Part shown: one piece after another, positions 17,595-26,055 of the stretch | How the letters are laid out: each line of letters begins with the position of its first letter | Position numbering within the stretch: the stretch's first letter is position 1 | DNA from: Nocardia mangyaensis | GTDB lineage: Bacteria > Actinomycetota > Actinomycetes > Mycobacteriales > Mycobacteriaceae | NCBI RefSeq assembly: GCF_001886715.1 | Contig: NZ_CP018082.1 | Span: 5,208,001-5,272,000, forward strand | Direction of reading: 5' to 3' | Length of the DNA stretch: 64,000 nucleotides | Position numbers and translations under genes: made by a program | Notes under the pieces: model-generated | What the model was told of the DNA's origin: nothing | Databases searched by the model: none | The model's input: only the letters and a program-made list of their open reading frames with translations

Positions 17595-18236
17595 GTGACC
17601 ATCTCGGTGCTGCTGGTGGACGACGAACCGTTGGCGCGGGCGGGACTGCGGGCGATTCTCGATGCGCAGGAGGGAATTACGGTGGTCGGCGAAGCGGCCG
17701 ACGGCGTGTCGGTGGTCGGCGAGGTCAAACGACTGCGCCCGGATGTCGTCGCCATGGACGTGCGAATGCCGCTGCTCGACGGGATCGAAGCCACCCGGAC
17801 GGTACTTCGAGCCATCCCGGACCCACCGAAGATCCTGATCATCACCACCTTCGAAAACGACGACTACGTCTACGAGGCCTTGCGCGCCGGCGCCGACGGG
17901 TTCCTGCTCAAACGCGCTCGCCCCGCCGAGATCGCGAACGCGGTACGCACCGTCGCACAAGGCGATTCGGTGCTCTACCCGGCCGCGGTCCGGTCGCTGG
18001 CGGCGGGCCGCAGAAACGACAGCGCACGCGCGATAGTGGAGCGCGCCGACCTCACGCAACGAGAAGTGGCGGTCCTGCGACTGATGACGAAAGGGCTGTC
18101 GAACGCGGAGATCGCGGCCGACCTGTACGTCGGGTCGGAAACGGTGAAGACCCATGTCAGCTCGATCCTGGCGAAATTCGGCGCCCGAGACCGCACCCAG
18201 GCGGTCATCGTGGCCTACGAATCCGGATTCGTGTAG
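17595..18236 (+). CDS. LuxR/NarL-family response regulator
   Basis: 213 residues, GTG start. The receiver domain has LLVDDEPLARAGLRAIL, phospho-acceptor Asp in VAMDVRMPLLDGIEATR, the conserved Thr in ILIITTFENDD and Lys in FLLKRARPAEI. The C-terminal LuxR HTH has LTQREVAVLRLMTKGLSNAE and GSETVKTHVSSILAKFG. It is cotranscribed with the kinase. Its last codon and stop lie in a 20-bp perfect palindrome. Confidence 0.93.
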   Translation: MTISVLLVDDEPLARAGLRAILDAQEGITVVGEAADGVSVVGEVKRLRPDVVAMDVRMPLLDGIEATRTVLRAIPDPPKILIITTFENDDYVYEALRAGADGFLLKRARPAEIANAVRTVAQGDSVLYPAAVRSLAAGRRNDSARAIVERADLTQREVAVLRLMTKGLSNAEIAADLYVGSETVKTHVSSILAKFGARDRTQAVIVAYESGFV

Positions 18237-18250
18237 CGGATCCGCTACAC
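18231..18250. repeat. 20-bp perfect palindrome over two convergent stop codons
   Basis: gtgtagcgga/tccgctacac is exactly self-complementary. It encodes the final Val-stop of the response regulator on one strand and the final Val-stop of the SPFH remnant on the other. There is no loop, so it is a poor RNA hairpin but a good protein-binding or recombination-scar candidate. Confidence 0.6.
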
Positions 18251-18611
18251 CGAGCGCAATGTCCTGGGGGCTGCTTCGGCGAGTTCGGCCGAGGCCTGGA
18301 ATTCGCCGTCGGCGGCGATGCCCCGGGCCCGACGGCCGCGCTCGGCCTCGGCTTGGCGCGATATCGATCGCATCATCGTTTCGGGCGAGGCGACGTCCTT
18401 GACCTCGACTCGTTCGATGTGCGGGCCCCACGGTTCTTCGGTGGGGCCATCGATGACCGATTCGAGTTCGGCGTTGATCCGATCGCGGTCCGACAGCGAG
18501 GTGTCCGGGTCGGCGCGCCCGATGACCGCCCGCAGGGAGGTCTGGGCGACCTGGGAGACCGCCATCGGGTAGCGCTCAACGTTGATCACGGCTTTGACCG
18601 GGTCGGTGTCA
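18245..18611 (-). pseudogene. Stomatin/slipin-type SPFH remnant
   Basis: The frame reads DPVKAVINVERYPMAVSQVA, QTSLRAVIGRADPDTSLSDR, GPHIERVEVKDVASPETMM and RSISRQAEAERGRRARGIAA. This is the second half of a slipin SPFH domain with the start of its coiled coil. The N-terminal membrane helix and first half are absent, and the upstream codons belong to the neighbouring gene in another frame. It is truncated at both ends and distinct from the intact SPFH gene at 11962. Confidence 0.7.
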
Positions 18612-19178
18612 CAGCGTCTGCCTGTTGCGTTGCGGGGCGTTGCGGGATTTGACGTCGTCGAGTTGGCGGCGCAGATCATCACGGACCTCGACCAATGACG
18701 CGGTCAGGGCCTGATGTGAACTGGTGGACACCAGCCGGGGCCATCCGGTGAGCCAGCACTGCAGCGTCGTCGCCTGCCCTGGGCGGTCGCGGTCCTTCAT
18801 CGACAGTTCCAGTTCGACGGCATCGCTGAGGAATGCCGCCAACGCGTTGTCCAGTGACGACAACCGTTCGATGATGTCGGGGCGCTCGGCGGTGGCGAAC
18901 CCGCTGCCCAGGCGTAGCTGTCCGGCCACGGTCGCGGCGTGCTGTTCTGGTGCTGAGCGCAGCATCTCGCGGGGCACAGCCGCAGACAGCTCGGCGAATG
19001 CCTCGATGGGCTTGTCCTGGTCGACCTCGGGTCGGTGCCCGGGCTGATTCTGCGGCGGCACCGGGCCGGCGTGTCCGTCGTCGAGGGGCATGCCGGTGTC
19101 AGCGTTCTTGGCGGCAAAGTGTTCGCCGAGCGGGGTGTGTCCGCTGCGGGCCAGTTCGTTGGAGCGGGGTCGGGCCAT
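18609..19178 (-). CDS. Hypothetical protein next to the Rv2629-like gene
   Basis: 189 residues, hydrophilic in its first 60 residues (charged, Pro/Gly-rich), then helical (ERLSSLDNALAAFLSDAVEL, VRDDLRRQLDDVKSRNA). No membrane segment and no recognised domain. It is encoded 32 bp downstream of the Rv2629-like gene on the same strand, so probably cotranscribed. I make no functional claim. Confidence 0.6.
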   Translation of the reverse strand: MARPRSNELARSGHTPLGEHFAAKNADTGMPLDDGHAGPVPPQNQPGHRPEVDQDKPIEAFAELSAAVPREMLRSAPEQHAATVAGQLRLGSGFATAERPDIIERLSSLDNALAAFLSDAVELELSMKDRDRPGQATTLQCWLTGWPRLVSTSSHQALTASLVEVRDDLRRQLDDVKSRNAPQRNRQTL

Positions 19179-19210
19179 GGGACCGATTCCTTCCGGGTGG
19201 CTGTGTGGGG

Positions 19211-20329
19211 TCAGCGGTAACGCAGGAGCGCGGCGATGCCGTCGGGGCCGAGTTCAGGGGTCCCGGCGGGCACGATCCGCATCGCGGCGCCGGTCGCGGC
19301 GGCACCGCGGATCGCGACGTCGGTGAGCGATGCGCGCTGCGGGGTGCTCACCCCGGCGGTGAGCAGCGGCTGGGGGGTGGCGCCGACCTGGCCCCGTTCG
19401 GGGCCGAACCAGGCGGTCTGTCCGGTGCTGAGCGTGGGATCCAGGATCAGCGTGTCGACCTGACCGGCACGCAGTGCGGTCAGGGTGTCCTTGGCGCCGG
19501 CCACCGCCAGACCCCGCGAATGCCGCTCTTGGCGGTAGCCGGAGAGCAGGGCGGCCGTCTCGTCGGCGGCCAGGTCGGCGACGACCTGAGTGCTTCGGTG
19601 CAGCGCTTCGTCGAGGGTGCTGTAGTCGCCCTGGACCTCGGTGAGCAGGTCGGTGACCCGGGGTGGCAGGTGCTCACGCAAGAACTGCACGGCGCGTACG
19701 TCGCCGCTGACGATGACGAGGCGGGTCGGAGTGGTGTCGACGATGCGGGTGATCTCGTCGGCCACCTCGCGGGAATTGGCTTCCCAGCGGTTCTCGGCGC
19801 GTTGCTGGAATCGGCGCTGTGACCAGCCGCCGGGCGCTGAACGGGTGACATGGAGCGCTTCTCCCTCGATCGAGGACTGCACGTCGGTTCCATCGGGCAC
19901 CACGCAGATCAGATCGGCGCCGACCCGGTCGATGACCACCACGAGGTGCGGCAGAAGCACCTGGGTCGCGGCGAGCAGGGGCGCCAGATCGGGCAGCGAC
20001 CCAAGGGACGCACTGTCGGCCTCGGGCGGTTCGGGCAGGTGCGCGGTGTACAGCAGTCCGGTCCGGTCGGCGAACGCGACGAGCGCCTCTCCGGCGGTGA
20101 AGGATCCCTCGATGAGGGGGTCGATCGCGGCCAGCGCCTCGGGTGGGGCACCGTTCTCGGCGAGCTGGGTGCGCAGGTTCTTCCATCGCAACGCGACCCG
20201 GTCAGCGGCCTGGGGTAGCGACGACTCGGTGGTCAGATACACCGAGACCACCGTGCCGGTGGCGGCGAACACGGCATCGGGAATGGCCAGGACCGGTGTG
20301 GGGCGCGGAAACGTGGTGTCGTGTGTCAT
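19211..20329 (-). CDS. Rv2629-like protein (baeRF / Vms1-type release-factor fold)
   Basis: 372 residues matching the mycobacterial Rv2629 family (bacterial archaeo-eukaryotic release factor group, related to Vms1/ANKZF1 peptidyl-tRNA hydrolases). Characteristic runs: GTVVSVYLTTESSLPQAADR, LLPHLVVVIDRVGADLICVV, FQQRAENRWEANSREVADEI, PTRLVIVSGDVRAVQFLREH and QVDTLILDPTL. Rv2629 belongs to the dormancy regulon in M. tuberculosis; that regulation is not demonstrated here and I saw no clear DosR box in the upstream 220 bases. A role in clearing stalled peptidyl-tRNA or hibernating ribosomes is inference. Confidence 0.8.
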   Translation of the reverse strand: MTHDTTFPRPTPVLAIPDAVFAATGTVVSVYLTTESSLPQAADRVALRWKNLRTQLAENGAPPEALAAIDPLIEGSFTAGEALVAFADRTGLLYTAHLPEPPEADSASLGSLPDLAPLLAATQVLLPHLVVVIDRVGADLICVVPDGTDVQSSIEGEALHVTRSAPGGWSQRRFQQRAENRWEANSREVADEITRIVDTTPTRLVIVSGDVRAVQFLREHLPPRVTDLLTEVQGDYSTLDEALHRSTQVVADLAADETAALLSGYRQERHSRGLAVAGAKDTLTALRAGQVDTLILDPTLSTGQTAWFGPERGQVGATPQPLLTAGVSTPQRASLTDVAIRGAAATGAAMRIVPAGTPELGPDGIAALLRYR

Positions 20330-20550
20330 CGGTGAGTCCTCCTGGGAAACGAGTGAGCATGTGGTGCTCGGTGTGAGCCGCCGAGGTCGTGAGGATGCAG
20401 TTGGCCGCCGCCGCTGGAGTCGGTGTCTGCGAGTCTTGTTTCAAGGATGGGCTTCGCTCTCTGCGCAGTCACGGCGCGACCAGGCTGTATTTGCGCCTAT
20501 TCTGTTTCCGTACTCCGGCAATATTCGTGGTAGGGGCGCCAGATCGAGAG

Positions 20551-21765
20551 GTGGACTCCGTGCCGACTGATCCAGAGGATGCGGGCAAGGACGCCGCCAC
20601 AGCGCTCGAGACGGGCGGGCCGACCGATGCAGCGCTCGCCGACTCGGGCGGACTCGATCCGGCGCTGTTGGGGAACTACGTGTCGGCACTGACACGGGTC
20701 AGCGCGTCGCGGACCGCACTCAGCCGCGACGAGCTGGAGGACTACCGCGGCTGCGGTGGACAAGCCGCCGCCGCCGGCGTGCCGTTGGCGGCGCTGGTCG
20801 ATCTGTACCTCTCGGCGACCTGGCGATTGTGGTCTCATCTTCCGGCCGTGACAGCCGCGGCGTCGGATCTCAGGAGCATCCACGCCGTCGGCGAGACCGT
20901 GATGCGCGCCGCCGGTGACGCTGTCGCCGCGGTCAACGATGGCTACCAGGTCGCCCGCCAGTCGGTGATCCGCCGACAGGAGGCGGCCCGACGGGAATTC
21001 ATCGACGATCTGCTCACCGGTAGCTCGGATGTCGCGGGTCTGCTTTCTCGCGCCGCTGGATTCGGTCTGGACCTGTCCGGGCCTCATGGCGTCGCGGTGG
21101 TCCGCGCCCATCGGCCGTTCACCGAAGACAGTGAGCTCCTCGATGACATCGAACGATCACTGAGTGGACGGAACTCACCCCCGACACTGGTCGCCAGCAA
21201 GGACGGGGTGCTCGTCGTCGTCGTCACCGTCGTCCAGCCCGACGCCTTCAGCTCGGTCACCTCGGCACTCGTCGACATATTGGCGACATCGGCCGGCCTC
21301 GCCGATGGTGACTGGCAGGTCGGTGTCGGACGGGTACGCCCCGGCCCAGGGGGCGTGCTGCGCGGATATGACGAGGCCCGCGACGCGCTGAGCCTCGCCG
21401 CCTTGCTTCGCATCGAGACCCGCGTCGTCGCCGCGGTCGATCTGCTCGTCTACCGGGTCTTGTTGCGCGACCGGGCCGCCATCGCCGACCTCATCCTCAC
21501 CACACTGGGCCCCCTCGACGACGTCAGGGGCACGGCGATTCTCCTGGAGACCCTGGATGCGTACCTCGACACGGGCGGCAACACCGCGCAGACCGCGCGC
21601 CGGCTGCATCTGTCGGTGCGTGCCGTCACGTACCGACTTGCCCGTATCCGCGACGCTATCGGGCTGGATCCCACCGACGCCGCCGTCCGGCTGCCGTTGC
21701 ACGTCGCCGTGCTCGGGGCTCGGCTTCTCGACTGGCCCGCCGACACGCTCCCAGAGCCCGACTGA
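20551..21765 (+). CDS. PucR-family transcriptional regulator
   Basis: About 404 residues. GTG 20551 or GTG 20560 are both reasonable starts after GAGAG; the longer open frame from 20389 has no family support. An N-terminal helical sensor (SALTRVSASRTALSRDELED, AALVDLYLSATWRLW) and a GGDEF-like linker precede the C-terminal HTH (LETLDAYLDTGGNTAQTARR, LHLSVRAVTYRLARIRDAIG). It is divergent from the Rv2629-like gene, sharing a 220-bp region, so it may regulate it. The intact gene contrasts with the PucR remnant at 9760-10252. Confidence 0.85.
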   Translation: MDSVPTDPEDAGKDAATALETGGPTDAALADSGGLDPALLGNYVSALTRVSASRTALSRDELEDYRGCGGQAAAAGVPLAALVDLYLSATWRLWSHLPAVTAAASDLRSIHAVGETVMRAAGDAVAAVNDGYQVARQSVIRRQEAARREFIDDLLTGSSDVAGLLSRAAGFGLDLSGPHGVAVVRAHRPFTEDSELLDDIERSLSGRNSPPTLVASKDGVLVVVVTVVQPDAFSSVTSALVDILATSAGLADGDWQVGVGRVRPGPGGVLRGYDEARDALSLAALLRIETRVVAAVDLLVYRVLLRDRAAIADLILTTLGPLDDVRGTAILLETLDAYLDTGGNTAQTARRLHLSVRAVTYRLARIRDAIGLDPTDAAVRLPLHVAVLGARLLDWPADTLPEPD

Positions 21766-21948
21766 CCGTCCCACGGAGCGGCGACATTTCGCCGGAAAAG
21801 TTTGAGCCGCAGGCCAATTCGTTGCGAATCTCTACTGGCCACCCATCACAGACGAGTGTGATCACAGTCGGACAGCATGGATTCAACCGAATGGCCCGCA
21901 GCGCCCCGTGAAGGCGCCTGCGGGACCACGAAGATCAGGGAAGCGCGA

Positions 21949-23166
21949 TCATGCCGCCACGCCAACGCGCTGACACAGCTGCCGCACATCCTTGCTCATC
22001 CCCGCCGGGGGTTTTTTCAGCAGGCCGAGCAGCAGTTGGCGGGCAAACCCGTTGTAGCTGATTGTTTCGGGTGCGGTGCGCTGAGAGCTGTCCAGCAGGG
22101 CAAGCACTGCGGCGTGTTCGTCGCGCTGGTCGTAGGCGCGGGCCACCTCGATCAGGTGGCGGCTCCGTCGTGGCACCGAGGGGATCGCCGCGGCGTCGAG
22201 ATCGCGAGCCGCGCGTAGCGCTTCCCCGGACCGGCGCAGATCCACGCCAAGCGTCACAGCGTTTGCAGTCTGAATTGCCTGGCTGAAGCTGGTCTGCACG
22301 TGCCGGTAGTCCGGGCCGAGGGCCTGCGCCCACCGGTCCGCCCGATCCCATGCAGCCCAAGCATCACCGTGACGACCGCGGCGACCGTGTACGAGGGCAG
22401 CTTCCGCCTCGAGCGCGCCGACGATCCCCCGCCAGTCGTCGGGAGTTTCGTCGCGGTCGAGGTACGGGGTGAGCAGCTCGGTGCTGGCGTCGATCTGGTC
22501 CAGCGCCTCCTCCCAGCGGCCGGAGTCGCGCAGTGCCTGCACCATCGCCCACGTCGAGCACGCGATCAGGTACGGGTCGTCAGCCTCGTATGCCTCGTTC
22601 AGGGCGCGGTCGGCCACCATCCACACCAGCGCCGCATCGCGTTGATAGGCGACGTAGAAGTCGGCCAACTGGTAGACCCCCGCCAGCACCCGCCGCGCCT
22701 CCCGTCGATGAGGGCCAGGGGTGCGAGCAGCCGCCTGCGCGTCGCGAATCAGGCTGGGCAGGATGGTGCCGAGCTGTGTGCGATGGTCGGGGCTGGAATG
22801 CCGCACCTCCCACGCTGCACGTAACCGCTCCGCGATATGGGCGACGTTGTGGGATCGGCCAGCTGGCGGACGACGAAAGTCGGTGAGTGCGGCTTGGACG
22901 TCGCCAAGCGCGGCATGCTTCTCCCCTGCGTACAGATTCACAGAGACAGCGTGCCCGTTGCCGGTCAGCTCGGCGAGGTCGGCCAGGCCGAGAGCATCGG
23001 CGATGGCGAGCAGCATCGGTAGCTTCGGTGGCTGCATACGACCATTCTCGACCTGCTTCACCCAGTCCGTGGACCGGTTGACCCGGTCTGCAAGTACGCG
23101 CTGGGAGATACCAGCACGCTCGCGGTGGCGTTTGATGCGCAGCCCAATGGGTGCCTGATCTTCCAT
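21949..23166 (-). CDS. XRE-family regulator with TPR-like C-terminal domain
   Basis: 405 residues. The N-terminal HTH (residues 6-65) has GLRIKRHRERAGISQRVLAD and STDWVKQVENGRMQPPKLPM. The rest is an alpha-helical repeat domain (LADFYVAYQRDAALVWMVAD, LRDSGRWEEALDQIDASTEL, RRSRHLIEVARAYDQRDEHA) typical of actinobacterial XRE-TPR regulators that bind peptides or small ligands. It is divergent from a cassette of three small genes beginning at 23334, with about 165 bp between, and presumably controls it. Confidence 0.85.
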   Translation of the reverse strand: MEDQAPIGLRIKRHRERAGISQRVLADRVNRSTDWVKQVENGRMQPPKLPMLLAIADALGLADLAELTGNGHAVSVNLYAGEKHAALGDVQAALTDFRRPPAGRSHNVAHIAERLRAAWEVRHSSPDHRTQLGTILPSLIRDAQAAARTPGPHRREARRVLAGVYQLADFYVAYQRDAALVWMVADRALNEAYEADDPYLIACSTWAMVQALRDSGRWEEALDQIDASTELLTPYLDRDETPDDWRGIVGALEAEAALVHGRRGRHGDAWAAWDRADRWAQALGPDYRHVQTSFSQAIQTANAVTLGVDLRRSGEALRAARDLDAAAIPSVPRRSRHLIEVARAYDQRDEHAAVLALLDSSQRTAPETISYNGFARQLLLGLLKKPPAGMSKDVRQLCQRVGVAA

Positions 23167-23333
23167 GGTTCCAACCCCTTCACGGCGGGCGTGGAATGCG
23201 TCTGCCCAGTCTATCGGGATGGGGGGAGATATCCTCCCCCTTCGCTGCTGCAGCCGACCTTAACGTCAGGTCATCAACGACGCCGGGCGATGAGCCACAT
23301 CGCCTAAGGATTCCCGCCGTGAAGGGGAACACG

Positions 23334-23774
23334 ATGCTTGAACAGTCGGAAGCGCGACAAGCGTTCGGGGTGGGGGGCGATGCCGCCCGGATGCTTGAAC
23401 TGGACGCTGATGTGCGCGCCGCGCTAGGTGTGGTCAACGACCAGACCCGAGCCGCCCCGCGTGCGGTGTTGCCGCAGCGCACGAGGAAAACGCTTCGCGC
23501 GCAGATGGTTCGAGCCGAAGTCGGGGGACACAATCCGTATTCCCCTGCAGTGGTGTTCTACGTCGACAATGTGCCCGCACTGTCGTGGTCGGACATCGGT
23601 GGGGTGGTGCCCGCCCGAACATCGCCGTCACTGCAAGCCATTGCCGCGGCGTGTTTTCCGATGCGTCACACGCCGCGCGTCGATCGGCGCCGCGAGGTCC
23701 TGCAGCGGTTGCTCGATGCGCTCGAACAATGGTCGAGCACAGGGCAACCCCTCGGCGGGAGCGTGCCGAGGTGA
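23334..23774 (+). CDS. Hypothetical protein, first gene of XRE-linked cassette
   Basis: 146 residues from ATG 23334, behind GAAGGGG; an in-frame GTG at 23319 is an alternative start. There is an acidic helical N terminus (EQSEARQAFGVGGDAARMLE), a middle with HNPYSPAVVFYVDNVPALSW, and a basic C terminus (HTPRVDRRREVLQRLLDALE). No domain is recognised. The stop overlaps the next gene's GTG (GTGA). Confidence 0.6.
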   Translation: MLEQSEARQAFGVGGDAARMLELDADVRAALGVVNDQTRAAPRAVLPQRTRKTLRAQMVRAEVGGHNPYSPAVVFYVDNVPALSWSDIGGVVPARTSPSLQAIAAACFPMRHTPRVDRRREVLQRLLDALEQWSSTGQPLGGSVPR

Positions 23775-23953
23775 CGCCGACGCAGGCTCGGTTGGAGAAG
23801 CTGAAAGCGCGGGCTGCACTTCGCAATATGGGGTTGCGGCCCTCCATCGAACCGCCACATGGGTGGGAACTGGAGAACGCATTCACCGTGCTCGCCAGCG
23901 GCACGCTCGAAGACATCGAGGCGTGGCTCACCCGCACCGACCCGGAGAAGTGA
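23771..23953 (+). CDS. Small hypothetical protein of XRE-linked cassette
   Basis: 60 residues, GTG start overlapping the previous stop. Reads VTPTQARLEKLKARAALRNM, then LRPSIEPPHGWELENAFTVL and LEDIEAWLTRTDPEK. It is probably a helical DNA- or protein-binding peptide; this is not a known family to me. It sits four bases before the next gene, which supports a single transcript. Confidence 0.55.
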   Translation: MTPTQARLEKLKARAALRNMGLRPSIEPPHGWELENAFTVLASGTLEDIEAWLTRTDPEK

Positions 23954-23957
23954 TTCC

Positions 23958-24272
23958 GTGAACCAGCGCAGAGCGATCGGTGTCCTGAATACCGACCTGT
24001 CCCCACAGCATCGGCGGCGTGACATCGAGGTGATCGCTGCGATCGCCCGGGACCGCGGTTATGAGCTGGCACAGCTACTGACGATCAACGCCGACACCTA
24101 CATGCCGATCACCTACATCGTGCACGAAGCCGTCATCAGCGGAGCTGTCGCGGTCGTTGCCCCAGGTGTGGTGCATCTCGGTGAGCACGCGGAAGCGTTG
24201 ACGCACGCGGTCACGCTCGAAATCGGAGCTGACACGGTGCGGCGTCAACCCGAATGGGACGGCGCACGGTGA
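23958..24272 (+). CDS. Small protein, homologue of the 43851-44156 gene
   Basis: 104 residues, GTG start. Reads RAIGVLNTDLSPQHRRRDIE, IARDRGYELAQLLTINADTY and MPITYIVHEAVISGAVAVVA, with HLGEH after. Position by position it aligns with the last gene of the other XRE cassette (43851-44156): RAIGV, AxxRxYxL, LxI, YxP, AVxAP, HLG and TVRR are shared. The alpha/beta pattern vaguely recalls a resolvase-like fold without catalytic residues. The function is unknown. Confidence 0.6.
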   Translation: MNQRRAIGVLNTDLSPQHRRRDIEVIAAIARDRGYELAQLLTINADTYMPITYIVHEAVISGAVAVVAPGVVHLGEHAEALTHAVTLEIGADTVRRQPEWDGAR

Positions 24273-24790
24273 CCTGAACCGTCTCCCTCTGAACTCCCCC
24301 GGTCCTTCCGTCACAAGTCGACCGGGGTGTTCGTGACCCCCAGAACCCTGCCTACAGCGGGTTTCGGAGGTCGCAAGCAGCTTTACCCCCAGAGACACTC
24401 GGTGGATACGATGATCGAAGCACGAACCGCACTCGGGGCAACCCCTGCCGTGCCAGCTGCCACGTGGCCGCCAAGTCCGAAGCGCACCGCGAGATGCAGC
24501 GCTACTACTCCGACCTTCGCCCCAGTTTCGCGCTCTCGGATCGGGTATCCGCTGCTCAACCGCGCCCTGCCACCCACTGCACAGGCGCCACAGCCGTCTC
24601 TACGCCACCACGAAAACTTGGTCCACCGACTGTTCGAATGACACCTGCACAACCGGGCTACGCGGCGATCTCGCTGCCGACTTCTGCACAGCGTCCGTCG
24701 CGGTGGATCAGAACCGCGACAGAGGCGGTCCGCAGGCTGCATCCATCGAACACACAACCAAACGGGGGTTTGCGGGGGCCTGGACCGAAT
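24273..24790. other. Gap with weak coding signs
   Basis: No confident gene. The plus strand between about 24430 and 24560 contains a protein-like run (GNPCRASCHVAAKSEAHREM, QRYYSDLRPSFALSDR) without a credible start and with a poor C-terminal continuation. This suggests the remains of a small gene at the edge of the island. Confidence 0.35.
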
Positions 24791-24829
24791 AGCAGGTCAG
24801 GCCCGGTCTTAGACCGGGCCTGACCTGCT
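24791..24829 (-). terminator. Perfect 19-bp hairpin after tRNA-Ala fragment
   Basis: 24791-24809 and 24811-24829 are exact reverse complements (agcaggtcaggcccggtct). On the minus strand it follows the nucleotidyltransferase gene and the tRNA-Ala fragment. It probably was the terminator of the tRNA-Ala transcription unit before insertion of the XRE/nucleotidyltransferase element. An eroded twin lies at 11014-11048. Confidence 0.75.
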
Positions 24830-24835
24830 ATTTCT

Positions 24836-24877
24836 GTGGAGCTAAGGGGGGACTCGAACCCCTGACCCCCACACCGC
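24836..24877 (-). repeat. tRNA-Ala 3'-end fragment (putative att site)
   Basis: Nearly identical to the last 40 or so bases of the intact tRNA-Ala at 26056-26128 (gtggagctaagg, actcgaacccctgaccccca), differing by two extra G residues. It abuts the stop codon of the nucleotidyltransferase gene. It is the expected product of integration of an element at the tRNA 3' end. Confidence 0.75.
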
Positions 24878-24881
24878 AGGG

Positions 24882-25445
24882 TTACAACCAGGAGGCGATC
24901 CAGCCGAGCGCACGCTCGGCACCGGGACGGAACTCTTCGGGGACAGTTGGCAGCCGTTCGACGACTACCCGTGGGTCGACAAGTCCGGCTTGAAGCAGAG
25001 CATTGACGAAGTTCTGGTCTTTCTCGCGAAGGGCACAGAGTTTCGCGACGCACAGGTCTTCCTTGTCGAGACACCAACCGGTGAACCGAGGTTCGCCTGA
25101 TGGCGCGGCGGTGTTGGAGTTTCGCACCTTGACCAACCGCTTTCGCCAGCCGTCTGGCAACGCCGAAGTCTTCAGGTCGACTCCGTCGATGCTGAATCCG
25201 TGCATCTCCTCGAAGGGAGAGAACTCGCCCGCCACACCTTCGATCAGATCCGCGAGGCGGGCCGTCTCCTCGTTGTCGTCGGCGATCGGGAGGATGTCGA
25301 CCTCCATCGACATCGTCGCGTCGGCGGGGAGCTCGGCTTCACGGAAGGAACCGAGAATGGACTGCGAACCGACCACGATCACCTCGGGCTGCCCGATGAT
25401 CTGGCACGCGGTGCGGATCGCGTGCTCCAACTGGTCGCGGCGCAT
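24882..25445 (-). CDS. Nucleotidyltransferase (DUF6036/AbiEii-like), putative toxin
   Basis: 187 residues. EVIVVGSQSILGSFREAELP is the GS nucleotidyltransferase signature, and TMSMEVDILPIADD supplies the acidic pair. GWCLDKEDLCVAKLCALREK is the conserved helix of the DUF6036/AbiEii-like group. Its ATG overlaps the stop of the upstream XRE gene. Family knowledge: such MNT-fold proteins paired with DNA-binding partners act as toxins that modify tRNA or proteins, so a toxin role is inferred. Both genes lie between tRNA-Ala sequences. Confidence 0.75.
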   Translation of the reverse strand: MRRDQLEHAIRTACQIIGQPEVIVVGSQSILGSFREAELPADATMSMEVDILPIADDNEETARLADLIEGVAGEFSPFEEMHGFSIDGVDLKTSALPDGWRKRLVKVRNSNTAAPSGEPRFTGWCLDKEDLCVAKLCALREKDQNFVNALLQAGLVDPRVVVERLPTVPEEFRPGAERALGWIASWL

Positions 25446-25963
25446 CAGCTCGCCGCGCGGAGAACATCAGCGCGCTCGTCCTGCGCGAGCAATCCACCCA
25501 TCGGCGAGACCTCACGCATTTCGATCGACTCCCGATCCAGTCCGGTGAGAACGCGATGCAGACACGGCACATCAGAGCGCTCGATCAGCGACTCCCAGCG
25601 GTCGAGATTGCGCAGATGGGGCTGACCGGATACCCCACCGCGAAGCCTCGCGAGGTTGCGTTCGATCCGAGGAAGCCACAGCTGGAGACTCGCCTGGGTC
25701 AGATGGGTGGACAGCTGCCGATGCAACCGCCAGGAGCGAGCCTCGGAACGCGTGAGCTCCGGAGCAACCGGACGCCGCACAACCTCGAGGCAGAAGCCCA
25801 TGCACGCGAGCAGCCGGGAAAGTTGTTCGTCACTCATGTTGGCTTTGCCGGACAGGAACTGGCTGATGCTGGACTGGCGAACACCGCTCAGCCGCGCCAG
25901 ATCCGACTGAGTCGTGCCCGTTTCGAGCATCACCTCATGGAGCACGTCGCGTCGACTGGACAT
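25445..25963 (-). CDS. XRE-family HTH protein, putative antitoxin
   Basis: 172 residues. The N-terminal HTH has LHEVMLETGTTQSDLARLSG and VRQSSISQFLSGKANMSDEQ, followed by MGFCLEVVRRPVAPELTRSE. The C-terminal helical part reads SLQLWLPRIERNLARLRGGV and HLRNLDRWESLIERSDVPCL. The last base of its stop is the first base of the nucleotidyltransferase ATG, the usual antitoxin-first order. A role as autoregulator and antitoxin is inferred from architecture. Confidence 0.8.
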   Translation of the reverse strand: MSSRRDVLHEVMLETGTTQSDLARLSGVRQSSISQFLSGKANMSDEQLSRLLACMGFCLEVVRRPVAPELTRSEARSWRLHRQLSTHLTQASLQLWLPRIERNLARLRGGVSGQPHLRNLDRWESLIERSDVPCLHRVLTGLDRESIEMREVSPMGGLLAQDERADVLRAAS

Positions 25964-26019
25964 ACCAAACTATAGCATTCAGCACTATATCTCGGATTGA
26001 CACCGGCTCCGAAATGACA

Positions 26020-26047
26020 AAAGGTCCGGCTCGAAAGCCGGACCTTT
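26020..26047 (-). terminator. Terminator downstream of tRNA-Ala
   Basis: A 12-bp perfect stem (26020-26031 with 26036-26047) closes a 4-base loop. On the minus strand it is followed by TTTTGTCATTT. It lies just 3' of the tRNA-Ala. Confidence 0.85.
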
Positions 26048-26055
26048 GTATCGGG

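Larger units (their letters stand above)
11053..24835. mobile_element. Probable older island bounded by tRNA-Ala fragments
   Basis: The interval lies between two partial copies of the tRNA-Ala 3' end, each with its hairpin. It carries an operon with a palindromic regulator region, a two-component/ABC set, several truncated genes (14489-14626, 18245-18611) and an XRE-plus-tiny-gene cassette. No integrase is visible, so mobility is past tense if it ever moved as a unit. The boundary model is inference. Confidence 0.4.
24836..26055. mobile_element. 1.2-kb mini-island at tRNA-Ala carrying a TA-like pair
   Basis: The segment lies between the tRNA-Ala fragment and the intact tRNA. It brings only the XRE/nucleotidyltransferase pair and a new terminator for the tRNA. 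There is no integrase, so it was either mobilised in trans or is a remnant. The boundaries follow the repeat. Confidence 0.5.

Noticed and set aside
24327..24641. 104-codon plus-strand gene at the island edge
   Set aside because: Composition is Pro/Thr/Arg-rich without structure. A different frame looks more protein-like but lacks a start, so only a weak note was kept.
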